A program made the position numbers and the translations under genes. Positions 8,863 through 16,968 of a stretch of 64,000 bases of DNA are shown one piece after another. Location of the stretch: NCBI RefSeq assembly GCF_009865385.1, contig NZ_WWJT01000809.1, forward strand, positions 55,124-119,123, in the 5' to 3' direction. The DNA is from Streptomyces sp. SID486 (GTDB lineage: Bacteria; Actinomycetota; Actinomycetes; Streptomycetales; Streptomycetaceae). The notes under the pieces are model-generated. The model saw nothing but the letters and a program-made list of their open reading frames with translations. It ran no database searches and was not told the origin of the DNA. Numbering within the stretch: the stretch's first letter is position 1; each line of letters starts with the position of its first letter.

Positions 8863-9801
8863 TCAGCCGGCGGCGACCGTCAGGGGCGCGAACCGACGGG
8901 TCCAGTCTCCCGGAAGCTCCGGGATGCCGTAGGTCATCACCGCGTTGAAGGCCACCGAGTTCAGTCCCCGCTCCTTGGCCCAGGCCAGCAGCTCCTCGTG
9001 CCGTACGTCGATGTCGGTACGCAGGGGCCGCTCCGTACGGGCCGCCAGCGAGGCGATGAGGGCCTTGGCGGTCTCCGTGTCCCGGGCGATCAGCGGGCCG
9101 ACGACATGCGTGTCCATGTTGGGCCATGCGGCCGTGTAGCCGATGAGCCGGCCGTCCTCCTCGGCCACCCGCAACTGATCGGCGAAAGCGGGCAGCCGGG
9201 TGATGAGAGGCGTGCGATCGGTACCGAACACCTCTTCGTCGAGGCGCAGGATCGTGGGGAGGTCTTCCGCGGTGGCGGCGCGCGTGACGATCCCGGTGTC
9301 CGGACCACCGGGACTGAAGCGGCCCATGAGCATCTCCACCCGGCCCACGGCCTTGAAGCCGAGCTCCTCATAGAGGGGGCGGCCATGAGGGGTGGCGTGC
9401 AGCGTGAGCGGAGTGGTCCCCATGCTCGACACGACGTGCCGCATCAGACGGCGTCCGACCCCGAGGCGGGCATGGCGCCCGGCGACCAGCACCATGCCGA
9501 CGGCGCCGAGATCCGGCCGCCCCCATCCGCCGTACTCGGTGACCACGCACGCGGCGACGAGGCCGCCGCCGGGGTCGTCGATGCCGAATCCCTTCCCGGC
9601 TGTGAGGAGGAAGCCCCACTTGTGCTCTTCGCGTGGCCACCCCCGGTCTTCGGACAGGTCGGCGCAGGCGCTCAGATCGCGAAGCGTCAGACGACGGATG
9701 GGCAGAGTGGCGAGGGAAGGAGTTGGCACGCAGGTCAGGCTGTCCGACCGGCCCCCTTGCCGTCCACCCGTTTCGAGACGGACGTACGTCCTTTTGGCCA
9801 T
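8863..9801 (-). CDS. GNAT acetyltransferase with second C-terminal acetyltransferase-like domain
   Basis: 312 residues. The N-terminal GNAT domain (about residues 32-160) has the acetyl-CoA loop ARLGVGRRLM near 110-119. The C-terminal half (from about 168) resembles the YitH/HolE-type Acetyltransf_18 region. The acceptor is unknown. The start is uncertain: the first 24 residues are basic and poorly conserved in style, and a GTG at 9729 (protein beginning PTPSLATL) is a reasonable alternative. Neither has a strong ribosome-binding site. A parS site lies 38 bases upstream of the longer start. Confidence 0.83.
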   Translation of the reverse strand: MAKRTYVRLETGGRQGGRSDSLTCVPTPSLATLPIRRLTLRDLSACADLSEDRGWPREEHKWGFLLTAGKGFGIDDPGGGLVAACVVTEYGGWGRPDLGAVGMVLVAGRHARLGVGRRLMRHVVSSMGTTPLTLHATPHGRPLYEELGFKAVGRVEMLMGRFSPGGPDTGIVTRAATAEDLPTILRLDEEVFGTDRTPLITRLPAFADQLRVAEEDGRLIGYTAAWPNMDTHVVGPLIARDTETAKALIASLAARTERPLRTDIDVRHEELLAWAKERGLNSVAFNAVMTYGIPELPGDWTRRFAPLTVAAG

Positions 9802-9838
9802 CTCGTGGCCATGCGTACAGGTCGCGGATACCGGCCCT

Positions 9839-9852
9839 GTTTCACGTGAAAC
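9839..9852. other. parS: parS centromere site (perfect)
   Basis: GTTTCACGTGAAAC in the 78-bp gap between two divergent genes (acetyltransferase on -, HAD hydrolase on +). It sits where their promoters must lie, so ParB spreading could affect both. Confidence 0.92.
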
Positions 9853-9879
9853 AACGGCGGCCGACTAGCCTTCCCCGTC

Positions 9880-10512
9880 ATGGCCAGACTTCATCTCTTC
9901 GATCTTGACGGCACCTTGCTGCACGGGACCACGGCACCGGTGGAGATTTCCCGCCAGCTGGGCCTGGAGGCCGAGACGGTGGCGTTGGACCAGGCGATCG
10001 CGGAGGGGCGCATCAGCCCGTCGGAGTACGCGGCGCAGGTGTACGACCTGTGGGCCGATCTGACCGAGGCACATGTGCGGGCCGCGTTCGAGGCGGCGCC
10101 CTGGCTGGCCCGGATCCGTGAGGTCTGGGCGGAGATCAGAAGCGCGGGCGACTACTGCGCGGTGGTGTCTCTCTCGCCCTCCTTCTTCGTGGAACGCCTC
10201 CTGGGCTGGGGTGCCCACGCTGCCCATGGCTCCCTCTTCCCGGCCGTGCCGTTCACCCAGCCCGTCGACCCGTCCGGAGCGCTCAACGCCGCGGCCAAGG
10301 TGACCATTGCACAGCGGCTCTGCGAGGAGTTCGGCGTGGCTCGAGCGGACTGCGTGGCCTACGGCGACTCCTCGTCGGACAGGGATCTGTTCGCTGCCGT
10401 ACCGGTTTCCGTGGCGGTCAACGCCGATGCCCACCTGACCGGCCTCGCGACTCATTCCTACACAGGGCAGGACCTGTGGGATGCCTATGCGTTGGTCGGC
10501 CCCGCACGGTAG
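9880..10512 (+). CDS. HAD-IB family hydrolase (SerB-like phosphatase)
   Basis: 210 residues. Motif I is FDLDGTLLHGT (nucleophile Asp near residue 8). Motif II is the Ser in VVSLSPSFF. Motif IV is AYGDSSSDRDLF near 166-177. The helical cap after motif I (EISRQLGLEAETV) fits the HAD-IB subfamily that includes phosphoserine phosphatase and lysophosphatidate phosphatases. It probably hydrolyses a small phosphate ester in the cytoplasm. The start has no strong Shine-Dalgarno sequence. Convergent with the NUDIX gene. Confidence 0.88.
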   Translation: MARLHLFDLDGTLLHGTTAPVEISRQLGLEAETVALDQAIAEGRISPSEYAAQVYDLWADLTEAHVRAAFEAAPWLARIREVWAEIRSAGDYCAVVSLSPSFFVERLLGWGAHAAHGSLFPAVPFTQPVDPSGALNAAAKVTIAQRLCEEFGVARADCVAYGDSSSDRDLFAAVPVSVAVNADAHLTGLATHSYTGQDLWDAYALVGPAR

Positions 10513-10561
10513 CCGACACCGACGGCACCGCCACCCCGCGCCCACGGCCGATCGAACCGGC

Positions 10562-11044
10562 TCATCCGAGATCAGGGGCGTGCATGGCGCGCACTCCCTC
10601 GATGTTTCCGTCCAGGTAGTGGCGCAGGGACAAGGGGACGAGGTGGACGGAGGCGATGCCGACACGGGTGAAAGGGATGCGGACGATCTCGTACTCACCG
10701 GCCGGCTCGTCCACTTCCGGGCCGTGGCGCTGGGCCGGGTCCATGGACTCCAGCCGGCAGACGAAGAAGTGCTGCACCTTCACGCCGGTCGCACCGCCGT
10801 CCTCGCCGATGTGTTCCACCGTGTCCACGAAACACGGCACCACATCGGCGATCTTCGCGCCGAGTTCCTCGTGCACCTCCCGGTGCAGGGCGTCGACGAC
10901 GGTCGAGTCGCCTGGCTCGACCCCGCCACCGGGCGTGATCCAGTAGGGATCGACGCCGGGCTTGGTGCGCTTGATCAGGATCAGGTCGTCACCGTCCAGG
11001 AGAACGGCACGGGCGGTGCGCTTGACCACGGGTCGGACGGTCAT
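10562..11044 (-). CDS. NUDIX hydrolase
   Basis: 160 residues. The Nudix box is complete: GGGVEPGDSTVVDALHREVH continuing EELGA, matching GX5EX7REUXEEXGU near residues 35-57. Such enzymes cleave nucleoside diphosphate derivatives; the substrate is not predictable. ATG 11044 is chosen because the fold begins directly after it. There is no Shine-Dalgarno sequence upstream, so translation may be leaderless or weak. A parS-like site sits 22 bases upstream of the start codon, within the expected promoter. Confidence 0.9.
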   Translation of the reverse strand: MTVRPVVKRTARAVLLDGDDLILIKRTKPGVDPYWITPGGGVEPGDSTVVDALHREVHEELGAKIADVVPCFVDTVEHIGEDGGATGVKVQHFFVCRLESMDPAQRHGPEVDEPAGEYEIVRIPFTRVGIASVHLVPLSLRHYLDGNIEGVRAMHAPDLG

Positions 11045-11065
11045 GGGAGAAATGTGGCCCGGCTG

Positions 11066-11079
11066 GTTCCACGTGAAAC
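11066..11079. other. parS: parS-like site (one mismatch)
   Basis: GTTCCACGTGAAAC differs from the consensus at one position. It lies directly upstream of the NUDIX start codon and next to a tandem repeat tract. Confidence 0.75.
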
Positions 11080-11093
11080 ATCGCGAAGGGCGA

Positions 11094-11199
11094 CGGCGTG
11101 GCCACAGCACGTGCATCCCCCTCGAACGGCGTGCCCACGGCACGCGCATCCCCCTCGAACGGCGTGGTCACAGACACGTGCATCCCGCTCGAACGGCGT
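11094..11199. repeat. Tandem repeat, about 33-bp unit, 3.2 copies
   Basis: Units at 11094-11126, 11127-11159 and 11160-11193, with a short fourth start at 11194 that runs to the first base of the lysR stop codon. Each unit begins CGGCGTG and ends CTCGAA, with few substitutions and one single-base insertion in the third. Each contains a CACGTG or CACGCG core. The tract fills the gap between the lysR 3' end and the NUDIX 5' region. It is not flanked by unique spacers. Confidence 0.85.
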
Positions 11200-12104
11200 C
11201 AGCACCAGACCGTGGCGGATCTCTGGAGCCACTCGTGAGCCCGGGCGACATGAGGCATGGCGAGGGTGCCGGTGCGCACCACCAGGAAGTACGTCCGCAA
11301 CGGCGGCACCGCCGGGTCGGCCAGGGCGACGACCGTGCCCTGCTCCAGGGCCGAGGCACACAGATATCGGGGCAGGACCGCCAGTCCCGCCCCGGCGACC
11401 GCACAGGCGAGCACAGCCCGTAGATCCGGAACGATCACCGAGCCCGTGGCGGTCGCACGGCAGTCGAAGACGGAGGCCCAGTAGCGGGAGACGAAGGGCA
11501 GCGATTCGTGGACCTCGACGACAGGCAGATCCTCCAGGGCCTGTGCCCCCTTCAGCCGCACCGCGTCCGGGCCGATCCGATCCGCCCAGCGCGGGGCCGC
11601 GACCAGCGCATGTTCCTCGTCGCAGAGCGGAGTGGCGGTGAGCAGGGGGCCGCGGGGCCGCGCCGTGCTGATGGCCAGGTCGTGGTGTCCGCAGGCCAGT
11701 CCGTCCAGCACCTCCTCGGCCGTCCCGAAGACGGCGCGCAGCGCGAAGCCCGGACCGTCTTCCCCGGTCAGTTCCAGGAGGGCGGGCAGCGCCCGCTCGG
11801 CGGTGAACTCGGGAGGGCCGGCCAGATGCAGCGTCCGCCACGAGGGCTCCTCGCCCAGACCGCTCTCCGCTATCCCCGCCAGGGCGTCCAGATGCGGTGC
11901 CGCTCTGTGCGCGAGTTCGTCACCGATCGTCGTCGGGGTCACCCCGCGAGCCTGACGGAGGAACAGGGGTCTGCCCAGCTGGCGCTCCAGGATCCGGATC
12001 TGCGAGGTGACAGCCGGCTGGGAAAGGCCGAGAAGGGCGGCGGCACGGGTGAAGGAGCCGGCCCTGTGCACGGCGACGAAGGTCCGCAGCAAGGCCAGAT
12101 CCAT
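11199..12104 (-). CDS. LysR family transcriptional regulator
   Basis: 301 residues. The N-terminal winged helix-turn-helix is clear: MDLALLRTFVAVHRAGSFTR, then AALLGLSQPAVTSQIRILE. The periplasmic-binding-like effector domain spans about 90-295. ATG 12104 has ggagg 8 bases upstream; longer frames lack support. Its target is unclear because both neighbours run on the same strand and no divergent gene is present. An AT-rich patch at 12164-12180 may be its promoter. Confidence 0.92.
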   Translation of the reverse strand: MDLALLRTFVAVHRAGSFTRAAALLGLSQPAVTSQIRILERQLGRPLFLRQARGVTPTTIGDELAHRAAPHLDALAGIAESGLGEEPSWRTLHLAGPPEFTAERALPALLELTGEDGPGFALRAVFGTAEEVLDGLACGHHDLAISTARPRGPLLTATPLCDEEHALVAAPRWADRIGPDAVRLKGAQALEDLPVVEVHESLPFVSRYWASVFDCRATATGSVIVPDLRAVLACAVAGAGLAVLPRYLCASALEQGTVVALADPAVPPLRTYFLVVRTGTLAMPHVARAHEWLQRSATVWC

Positions 12105-12263
12105 GGCACGTCCTCCCCTGTCCCTGCCCTCCGCGCCCTCCTCCGGCCTCCAGGCAGGCACCAACTATAAATATGTCGATAGGCCGCTGTCGTTACGGTG
12201 ATTGGACACTGACGCAGAGTCAACTAGCCTTGTTCACGCGGTGTTTCCCCTGCGGAAGCCGCA

Positions 12264-12300
12264 GACGGTCCGAGCCACGAGGGGGGAGGCTCGGACCGTC
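12264..12300 (-). terminator. Hairpin terminator of the holin-ptpA-lyase operon
   Basis: A 13-bp perfect stem (12264-12276 with 12288-12300) and an 11-base purine-rich loop. It lies 33 bases past the stop of the PLP-lyase gene in its direction of transcription. Confidence 0.75.
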
Positions 12301-12332
12301 CTCGTGGCATCGCCGGGAAGTACGGAAAGCGC

Positions 12333-13481
12333 CTATCCGGCGGACTCGTCCAGAGCGCGCAGGACGTCGGCCACCAGGTCGTCGTGGTCCTCCGCACCGA
12401 CAGACATGCGGATGAAGCCCTCCGGGACGTCGTCCCCACCCCAGCGCCGGCGGCGTTCGGCCGTGGACCGTACTCCGCCGAAGCTCGTCGCGTCCTCCAC
12501 CAGACGCAGCGCCGCGAGGAAACGCTCGGCACGCGCGCGGCTGGGCAGGGTGAAGGAGACGACACAGCCGTAGCGGTGCATCTGCTGCGCCGCGATCTTG
12601 TGCGAGGGATCGTCGGGCAGGCCCGGATAGCGCAGGCCGGAGATCTCGGGCCGTTGCCGCAGCGCCTCCGCGACGGCGAGGGCGGTGGCGTTCTGCCGGT
12701 CGACGCGCAGTTGGAGCGTGGCGATGGAGCGGTGCGCCAGCCATGCCTCCATGGGGCCGGAGATCGCGCCGACGATCTTGCGCCAGCGGCGTACGGCGGC
12801 CATCGCCTCGGCGTCCCGGCCGGTCACATAGCCCAGCAGCACGTCGCCGTGCCCGGTGAGCTGCTTGGTGCCGCTGGCCACGGAGAAGTCGGCGCCCAGC
12901 TCCAGCGGACGCTGCCCGAGCGGGGTGGCGAGGGTGTTGTCGACGGCCACCAGGGCGCCCCGCGCGTGCGCGGCCTCCGTCAGCCGCCGGATGTCGCACA
13001 CGTCGAGGCCGGGGTTGGACGGGGACTCGATCCACAGCAGCCGTGCCCCGTCCAGCAGCTCCAGCTGGGCGTCGCCGCCGGTCGGGGCGGTGCGCACCTC
13101 GATGCCGTAAGCCTCCAGCTGGGCGCCGACCATCGGCAGCACCTGGTAACCGTCCGAGGGCAGTACCACGGCGTCCCCGGCGCGCAGCTGGGAGAACAGC
13201 ACGGAGGAGATCGCGGCCATGCCTGAGGCGAACACCAGGGTCTCGGCGTCCTCGCGGCCGGGGGCCTCCAGTTCGCCGACGGCCCGCTCCAGCAGCGTCC
13301 AGGTCGGGTTGTCGTCACGGCCGTACAGGTACGGCCCCGTCACCTCGCCGGGCAGGTGGAAGTGGGCCGCGAAGACCGGTCCGGGCAGGGTCGGCTCGTG
13401 CTTGACCGGTTCGGGCAGGCCCGCCCGTACCGCGCGGGTACCGTCGCCGGGGCGGTCTGCGTCCTTCGTGCCATCGCTCAT
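12333..13481 (-). CDS. Cystathionine gamma-lyase/synthase family PLP enzyme
   Basis: 382 residues of the Cys/Met-metabolism PLP-dependent fold. The PLP-binding lysine lies in SVASGTKQLTGHGDV near residues 202-216. The Tyr/Arg pair binding the phosphate appears as YLYGRDDNPTW near 50-60, and the substrate-binding SFGGVRS is near 337. It probably cleaves or forms cystathionine in transsulfuration, but synthase, lyase and methionine gamma-lyase cannot be separated by eye. Its ATG overlaps the end of the tyrosine phosphatase gene by 4 bases, implying translational coupling. Confidence 0.88.
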   Translation of the reverse strand: MSDGTKDADRPGDGTRAVRAGLPEPVKHEPTLPGPVFAAHFHLPGEVTGPYLYGRDDNPTWTLLERAVGELEAPGREDAETLVFASGMAAISSVLFSQLRAGDAVVLPSDGYQVLPMVGAQLEAYGIEVRTAPTGGDAQLELLDGARLLWIESPSNPGLDVCDIRRLTEAAHARGALVAVDNTLATPLGQRPLELGADFSVASGTKQLTGHGDVLLGYVTGRDAEAMAAVRRWRKIVGAISGPMEAWLAHRSIATLQLRVDRQNATALAVAEALRQRPEISGLRYPGLPDDPSHKIAAQQMHRYGCVVSFTLPSRARAERFLAALRLVEDATSFGGVRSTAERRRRWGGDDVPEGFIRMSVGAEDHDDLVADVLRALDESAG

Positions 13482-13969
13482 GCGGCCCGTCCTTCCAGTT
13501 CTTCCCGTACGGCGGCGAGCAGGCCGGTGCTCGCCGCCTCCACCCTCTCAAGGCACTCCTCGAAGCCCTCGCGGCCCCCGTAGTAGGGGTCCGGCACGTC
13601 GGGGTCGTCGCCTGCGGCGGGGTCGTAGGACGACAGCAGGCGGATCTTGCGTGCGTCCTCCTCGGTGGGTGCCAGCCGTCGCAGGGCCCGGAGATGGCCG
13701 GTGTCGAGGGCTATCACCAGGTCGAGGCCGGCGAACCACGACGGCTGGAACCGGCGGGCGGTGTGCTCGCTGTCGTAGCCGTGCTCCGCCAGGACCGAGA
13801 CGGTGCGCGGGTCGGCCGGCTCGCCCTCGTGCCAGCCGCCGGTACCGGCGCTGTCGGCCACCACCCGGTCCTCCAGTCCGGCCTCCGCCACACGCGCGCG
13901 GAAGACGGACTGGGCCATCGGGGAGCGGCAGATGTTGCCCGTGCACACGAAGCAGACGCGGTAGGCCAT
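13478..13969 (-). CDS. ptpA: Low-molecular-weight protein tyrosine phosphatase
   Basis: 163 residues. The P-loop CTGNICRS (residues 9-16) gives the nucleophile Cys and Arg. The general-acid Asp is in DPYYGG near 126-131. It dephosphorylates phosphotyrosine proteins in the cytoplasm. The gene corresponds by position and type to ptpA of S. coelicolor, which when overproduced enhances secondary metabolism. It starts 7 bases after the holin-like gene stop and overlaps the lyase gene by 4 bases, so the three form an operon. Confidence 0.93.
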   Translation of the reverse strand: MAYRVCFVCTGNICRSPMAQSVFRARVAEAGLEDRVVADSAGTGGWHEGEPADPRTVSVLAEHGYDSEHTARRFQPSWFAGLDLVIALDTGHLRALRRLAPTEEDARKIRLLSSYDPAAGDDPDVPDPYYGGREGFEECLERVEAASTGLLAAVREELEGRAA

Positions 13970-13976
13970 GGTGTGC

Positions 13977-14354
13977 TCAGTCCTCGTCCGGCAGGACGAC
14001 GTGCAGCGCCCAGGAGACGACGGAGACGATGAGACCGCCGAGGACGGCCGTCCAGAAGCCCTCCACGTGGAAACTCAGGTCGAGCTTGCCGCAGACCCAG
14101 GAGGTCAGCAGCAGCATCAGTGCGTTCACCACCAGGGTGATCAGGCCCAGGGTGAGGATGAACAGCGGGAAGGTGAGCACTTTCACGACCGGCTTGACCA
14201 GCCAGTTCACCAAGCCGAAGATCAGGGCGACGACGATCAGCGTGCCGGCCTTCTTGGCGGTGTTGTCACCGGTGAGGGTGATCTTGTCGAGCAGCCACAC
14301 GGCGACGGCCAGGGCGCCCGCGTTGGCGATCGTCTTGACTACGAAATTCTTCAT
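13977..14354 (-). CDS. Phage-holin-IV-like four-helix membrane protein
   Basis: 125 residues with four hydrophobic segments (about 8-22, 36-58, 60-83, 98-118), matching the mycobacterial-type four-TMS holin superfamily found in many non-phage actinobacterial loci. No phage genes are nearby, so a lytic role is unlikely. It is probably an inner-membrane protein of unknown function. ATG 14354 starts MKNFVVKTIANAGAL. First gene of the operon with ptpA and the PLP lyase. Confidence 0.85.
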   Translation of the reverse strand: MKNFVVKTIANAGALAVAVWLLDKITLTGDNTAKKAGTLIVVALIFGLVNWLVKPVVKVLTFPLFILTLGLITLVVNALMLLLTSWVCGKLDLSFHVEGFWTAVLGGLIVSVVSWALHVVLPDED

Positions 14355-14459
14355 GTGTCTGATCGTGGCAGACCGGACGGGACAGTGACCGGACGGGCGG
14401 CGAGCAGGTGGACGGCGTGCACGGGAACGGTGAACGGTGAGGCGAGGACGGCGGCGGCG

Positions 14460-14777
14460 ATGAAGGCATTCCGGTTGGACGAACTGGAGGCGGAGCGCGC
14501 CGCCAACGAGGGGGCTTACCTGCAGTTCCTGCGTGAGCGGAACATGTCGGTCGGCCTGTACGCCCTGAGCGCGGGCGAGCACGACCCGCAGAAGCCGCAC
14601 GACCAGGACGAGGTGTACTTCGTGGTCAGCGGCCGGGCCTCCATCACGGTCGGCCTGGAGACGACCGAGGTGGCGCGGGGCAGCGTCGTGTACGTGCCCG
14701 CCGGTAGCGCCCACAAGTTCCACCACATCAGCGAGGACCTCAGGGTGCTCGTCGTGTTCTCTCCGCCCGAGGCGTGA
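14460..14777 (+). CDS. Small cupin-domain protein
   Basis: 105 residues, one cupin barrel. Motif 1 appears as HDPQKPHDQDEVYFVVSG (about 41-58, metal-binding His/His/Glu pattern), and motif 2 as PAGSAHKFHHI (about 79-89). Likely a metal-dependent enzyme or sugar-binding protein; the substrate is unknown. It diverges from the holin-like gene. Confidence 0.85.
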   Translation: MKAFRLDELEAERAANEGAYLQFLRERNMSVGLYALSAGEHDPQKPHDQDEVYFVVSGRASITVGLETTEVARGSVVYVPAGSAHKFHHISEDLRVLVVFSPPEA

Positions 14778-14911
14778 CGCCGGACACCAGGGTTCCCTAG
14801 GGGACAGGTCAGGGGAGGACAAGGGATGCCGGGCCCCCGCGCAGGCACTTCACGGCCCTAGCATCGAGTGCAGAACACCGACAACGCACGACAACACAAA
14901 GGACGAGGGCG

Positions 14912-15124
14912 ATGCGGGAGATCTTCGCGGGGCTGCCGTGGTGGGTTAAGTGGGTCGCGGTGCCGGTCATCGCCCTGGTCGTGTTCGGCGGCCTGATAGC
15001 GAGCGTGGTCGGCTTCGTGATCGGCCTGCTGTTCAAGGCACTGATCTTCGTCGCCCTGGTCGGCGGACTGATCTACGTCGTACGCAAGTTCATGGGGAAC
15101 TCCTCGTCGCGCAGCGACTGGTGA
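14912..15124 (+). CDS. Small membrane protein (DUF5326-like)
   Basis: 70 residues with two hydrophobic helices (about 12-36 and 38-58) and a short polar C-terminus (NSSSRSDW). The N-terminus MREIFAGLPWWVKWVAVP is typical of a short Streptomyces membrane family annotated DUF5326. Function unknown. The ATG at 14912 has acgagg 6 bases upstream. Overlapping small hairpins lie at 15163-15187, but I do not call them a terminator. Confidence 0.8.
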   Translation: MREIFAGLPWWVKWVAVPVIALVVFGGLIASVVGFVIGLLFKALIFVALVGGLIYVVRKFMGNSSSRSDW

Positions 15125-15272
15125 GGCAGCAGGGAACCGGTGCTCGATGCCGGGAGGATCGGTTCCCTCGGGGGAGGGAAGTTTCCCCCTGGGGCGTCTG
15201 AGAGCGCCGGCGGGCGATTAGAGTCCGGAACTCCCACGGGTTTCGGCGCCGTGGACGGCGCAGCCCCCATCC

Positions 15273-16340
15273 GTGCTCTTCCCCCGCACGGGCTCCCCCT
15301 CGCCCTTCGGGAGTGACCTACCCTTGGCCACGGTCGACACCGCCCCGGCAGACCCCGACGCACCCGCCGCACCACATTCCGGCGCTCCCCCCGCCCAGCG
15401 GCCGGCTTCCCTGGCCGTCCCGGGCCAGCCGCAGGGCCCCACAGCGGACCTCCTCCTCCCCGCGCCTCCGGCGGATCTCCACGCACCACGGCCGGATCTC
15501 CCCGCGCCAAGGCCGGACCTCCCCGCTCCACGGCCGCCCGCCGGCCGGCCGGAGCCCCGGGCGGCCGACGCGTCCACCCCCGCGGACAGGTCCACCGCCA
15601 CGCTCATCGGATCCGTCCAGCGGGCCATGCGCCTGCTGGAGACCGTCGCCACGCACGCCTACGGCGCCCCCGCCAAACAGCTCGCCCGTGAGACCGGCCT
15701 CGCCCTGCCCACGACGTACCACCTCCTGCGCACCCTGGTGCACGAGGGCTATCTGCGCCGGGAGAAGGGGCTGTTCTTCCTCGGTGATGCGGCGGAACGG
15801 CTGGGACGCAGTGGAGCGCGGCAGAAACGTCGCAGCACGGTGGCGGAGACGCTGGCGCACTGGCGCGACCGCATCGGAGTACCGGTGTACTACGCGATGT
15901 ACCGGGAGGGGGAGATCGAGGTCGTGCACGTCTCCGACTCCCCACAGACACCCGCGGTCCCTGAGTGGGCGGACTTCCGCGAGACCGGCCACGCGCATGC
16001 GATCGGTCAGTGCCTGCTCTCCCAACTGGACGAGGACGCCCGACGCGACCATCTCGCCCGGTACCCCGTGCAGCCCGTCACGCCGTACACGGTGCGGGAC
16101 AACGACGCGCTGCTGCGCCGGCTGGCGCGGACACGGCGGATGGAGCCCGTGGTGGAGCGCCAGGAGTACGCGGTGGGGACCGTCTGCGCGGCTGTCCCGA
16201 TCACGGCGGGCACCACCGTGGCCACCGTGGCCATCTCGCTCCCCGTCCACCAGGCCGACCGCCTGCTGCCCGCCGCGCACCGGCTGCAGGCCGAGATCGG
16301 GCGGAATCTGGGCTCCCTGGCCTTCTCTATCAGTATCTGA
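15273..16340 (+). CDS. ssgR: IclR-type regulator SsgR, activator of ssgA
   Basis: An IclR winged helix begins near residue 113 (LIGSVQRAMRLLETVATHAY), followed by the effector domain to the C-terminus. SsgR activates ssgA in S. coelicolor, and ssgA follows 98 bases downstream. The reading frame opens at GTG 15273 and gives 355 residues, about 110 more than the roughly 240-residue S. coelicolor protein, the extra being Pro/Ala-rich. A TTG at 15324 has gggag 10 bases upstream and may be the true start. No internal ATG precedes the DNA-binding domain, so some N-terminal extension is likely real. Confidence 0.85.
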   Translation: MLFPRTGSPSPFGSDLPLATVDTAPADPDAPAAPHSGAPPAQRPASLAVPGQPQGPTADLLLPAPPADLHAPRPDLPAPRPDLPAPRPPAGRPEPRAADASTPADRSTATLIGSVQRAMRLLETVATHAYGAPAKQLARETGLALPTTYHLLRTLVHEGYLRREKGLFFLGDAAERLGRSGARQKRRSTVAETLAHWRDRIGVPVYYAMYREGEIEVVHVSDSPQTPAVPEWADFRETGHAHAIGQCLLSQLDEDARRDHLARYPVQPVTPYTVRDNDALLRRLARTRRMEPVVERQEYAVGTVCAAVPITAGTTVATVAISLPVHQADRLLPAAHRLQAEIGRNLGSLAFSISI

Positions 16341-16438
16341 AAACTTACTCCTTGTGATCTGTCGTGCACTTTAAGCAAGATTTGACCACGGTCAGAGGAT
16401 CAATCCCGGCCAGTCGACGTCATATGACGGGGTAGGCG

Positions 16439-16876
16439 ATGCGCGAGTCCGTACAGGCAGAAGTCATGATGAGCTTTCTCGTGTCGGAGGAGCTCTCCTT
16501 CCGCATTCCGGTGGAGTTGCGCTACGAGACCCGCGATCCCTACGCCGTGCGGCTCACCTTCCACCTCCCCGGAGATGCGCCGGTGACCTGGGCGTTCGGC
16601 CGTGAACTGCTGATCGACGGGGTCGGCCGCCCCTGCGGGGAGGGTGACGTGCGGATCGCCCCGGCCGATTCCGAGGTGCTGGGCGAGGTGCTGATCAGGC
16701 TTCAGGTGGGCTCCGACAGGGCGCTGTTCCGTTCGTCGGCGCCACCGCTCGTGGCGTTCCTCGACCGCACGGACAAGCTCGTGCCGCTCGGCCAGGAGGG
16801 TGCGCTGGCCGATTTCGACGCTCACCTCGACGAGGCCCTGGACCGGATCCTGGCCGAGGAACAGAGCGCCGGCTGA
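16439..16876 (+). CDS. ssgA: Sporulation-specific cell division activator SsgA
   Basis: 145 residues, the full family length. The start MRESVQAEVMMSFLVSEELS and the core VELRYETRDPYAVRLTF are near-identical to S. coelicolor SsgA from memory. SsgA-like proteins are unique to morphologically complex actinomycetes; SsgA localises to future septum sites and recruits SsgB, which positions FtsZ in sporogenic hyphae. The 98-bp upstream gap is unusually AT-rich for this genome and should hold its promoter(s), regulated by SsgR. Confidence 0.97.
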   Translation: MRESVQAEVMMSFLVSEELSFRIPVELRYETRDPYAVRLTFHLPGDAPVTWAFGRELLIDGVGRPCGEGDVRIAPADSEVLGEVLIRLQVGSDRALFRSSAPPLVAFLDRTDKLVPLGQEGALADFDAHLDEALDRILAEEQSAG

Positions 16877-16968
16877 AGCTCCGCCGACAGGGGCCCCCAG
16901 AGGTCTCCTGATGCCCCCGAGAACTGTGCAGGAACGCTTCTCCTGGGGGGCGTCGGCCCGTGCCGTAC

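Noticed and set aside
14061..14076. CTCCACGTGGAAAC-like sequence in the holin-like gene as parS
   Set aside because: It has too many mismatches to the 14-mer and no symmetry beyond the CACGTG core.
13977..14354. Prophage remnant, from the holin-like protein
   Set aside because: No other phage gene, integrase or att repeat is present, and the gene is in an operon with ptpA and a PLP lyase.
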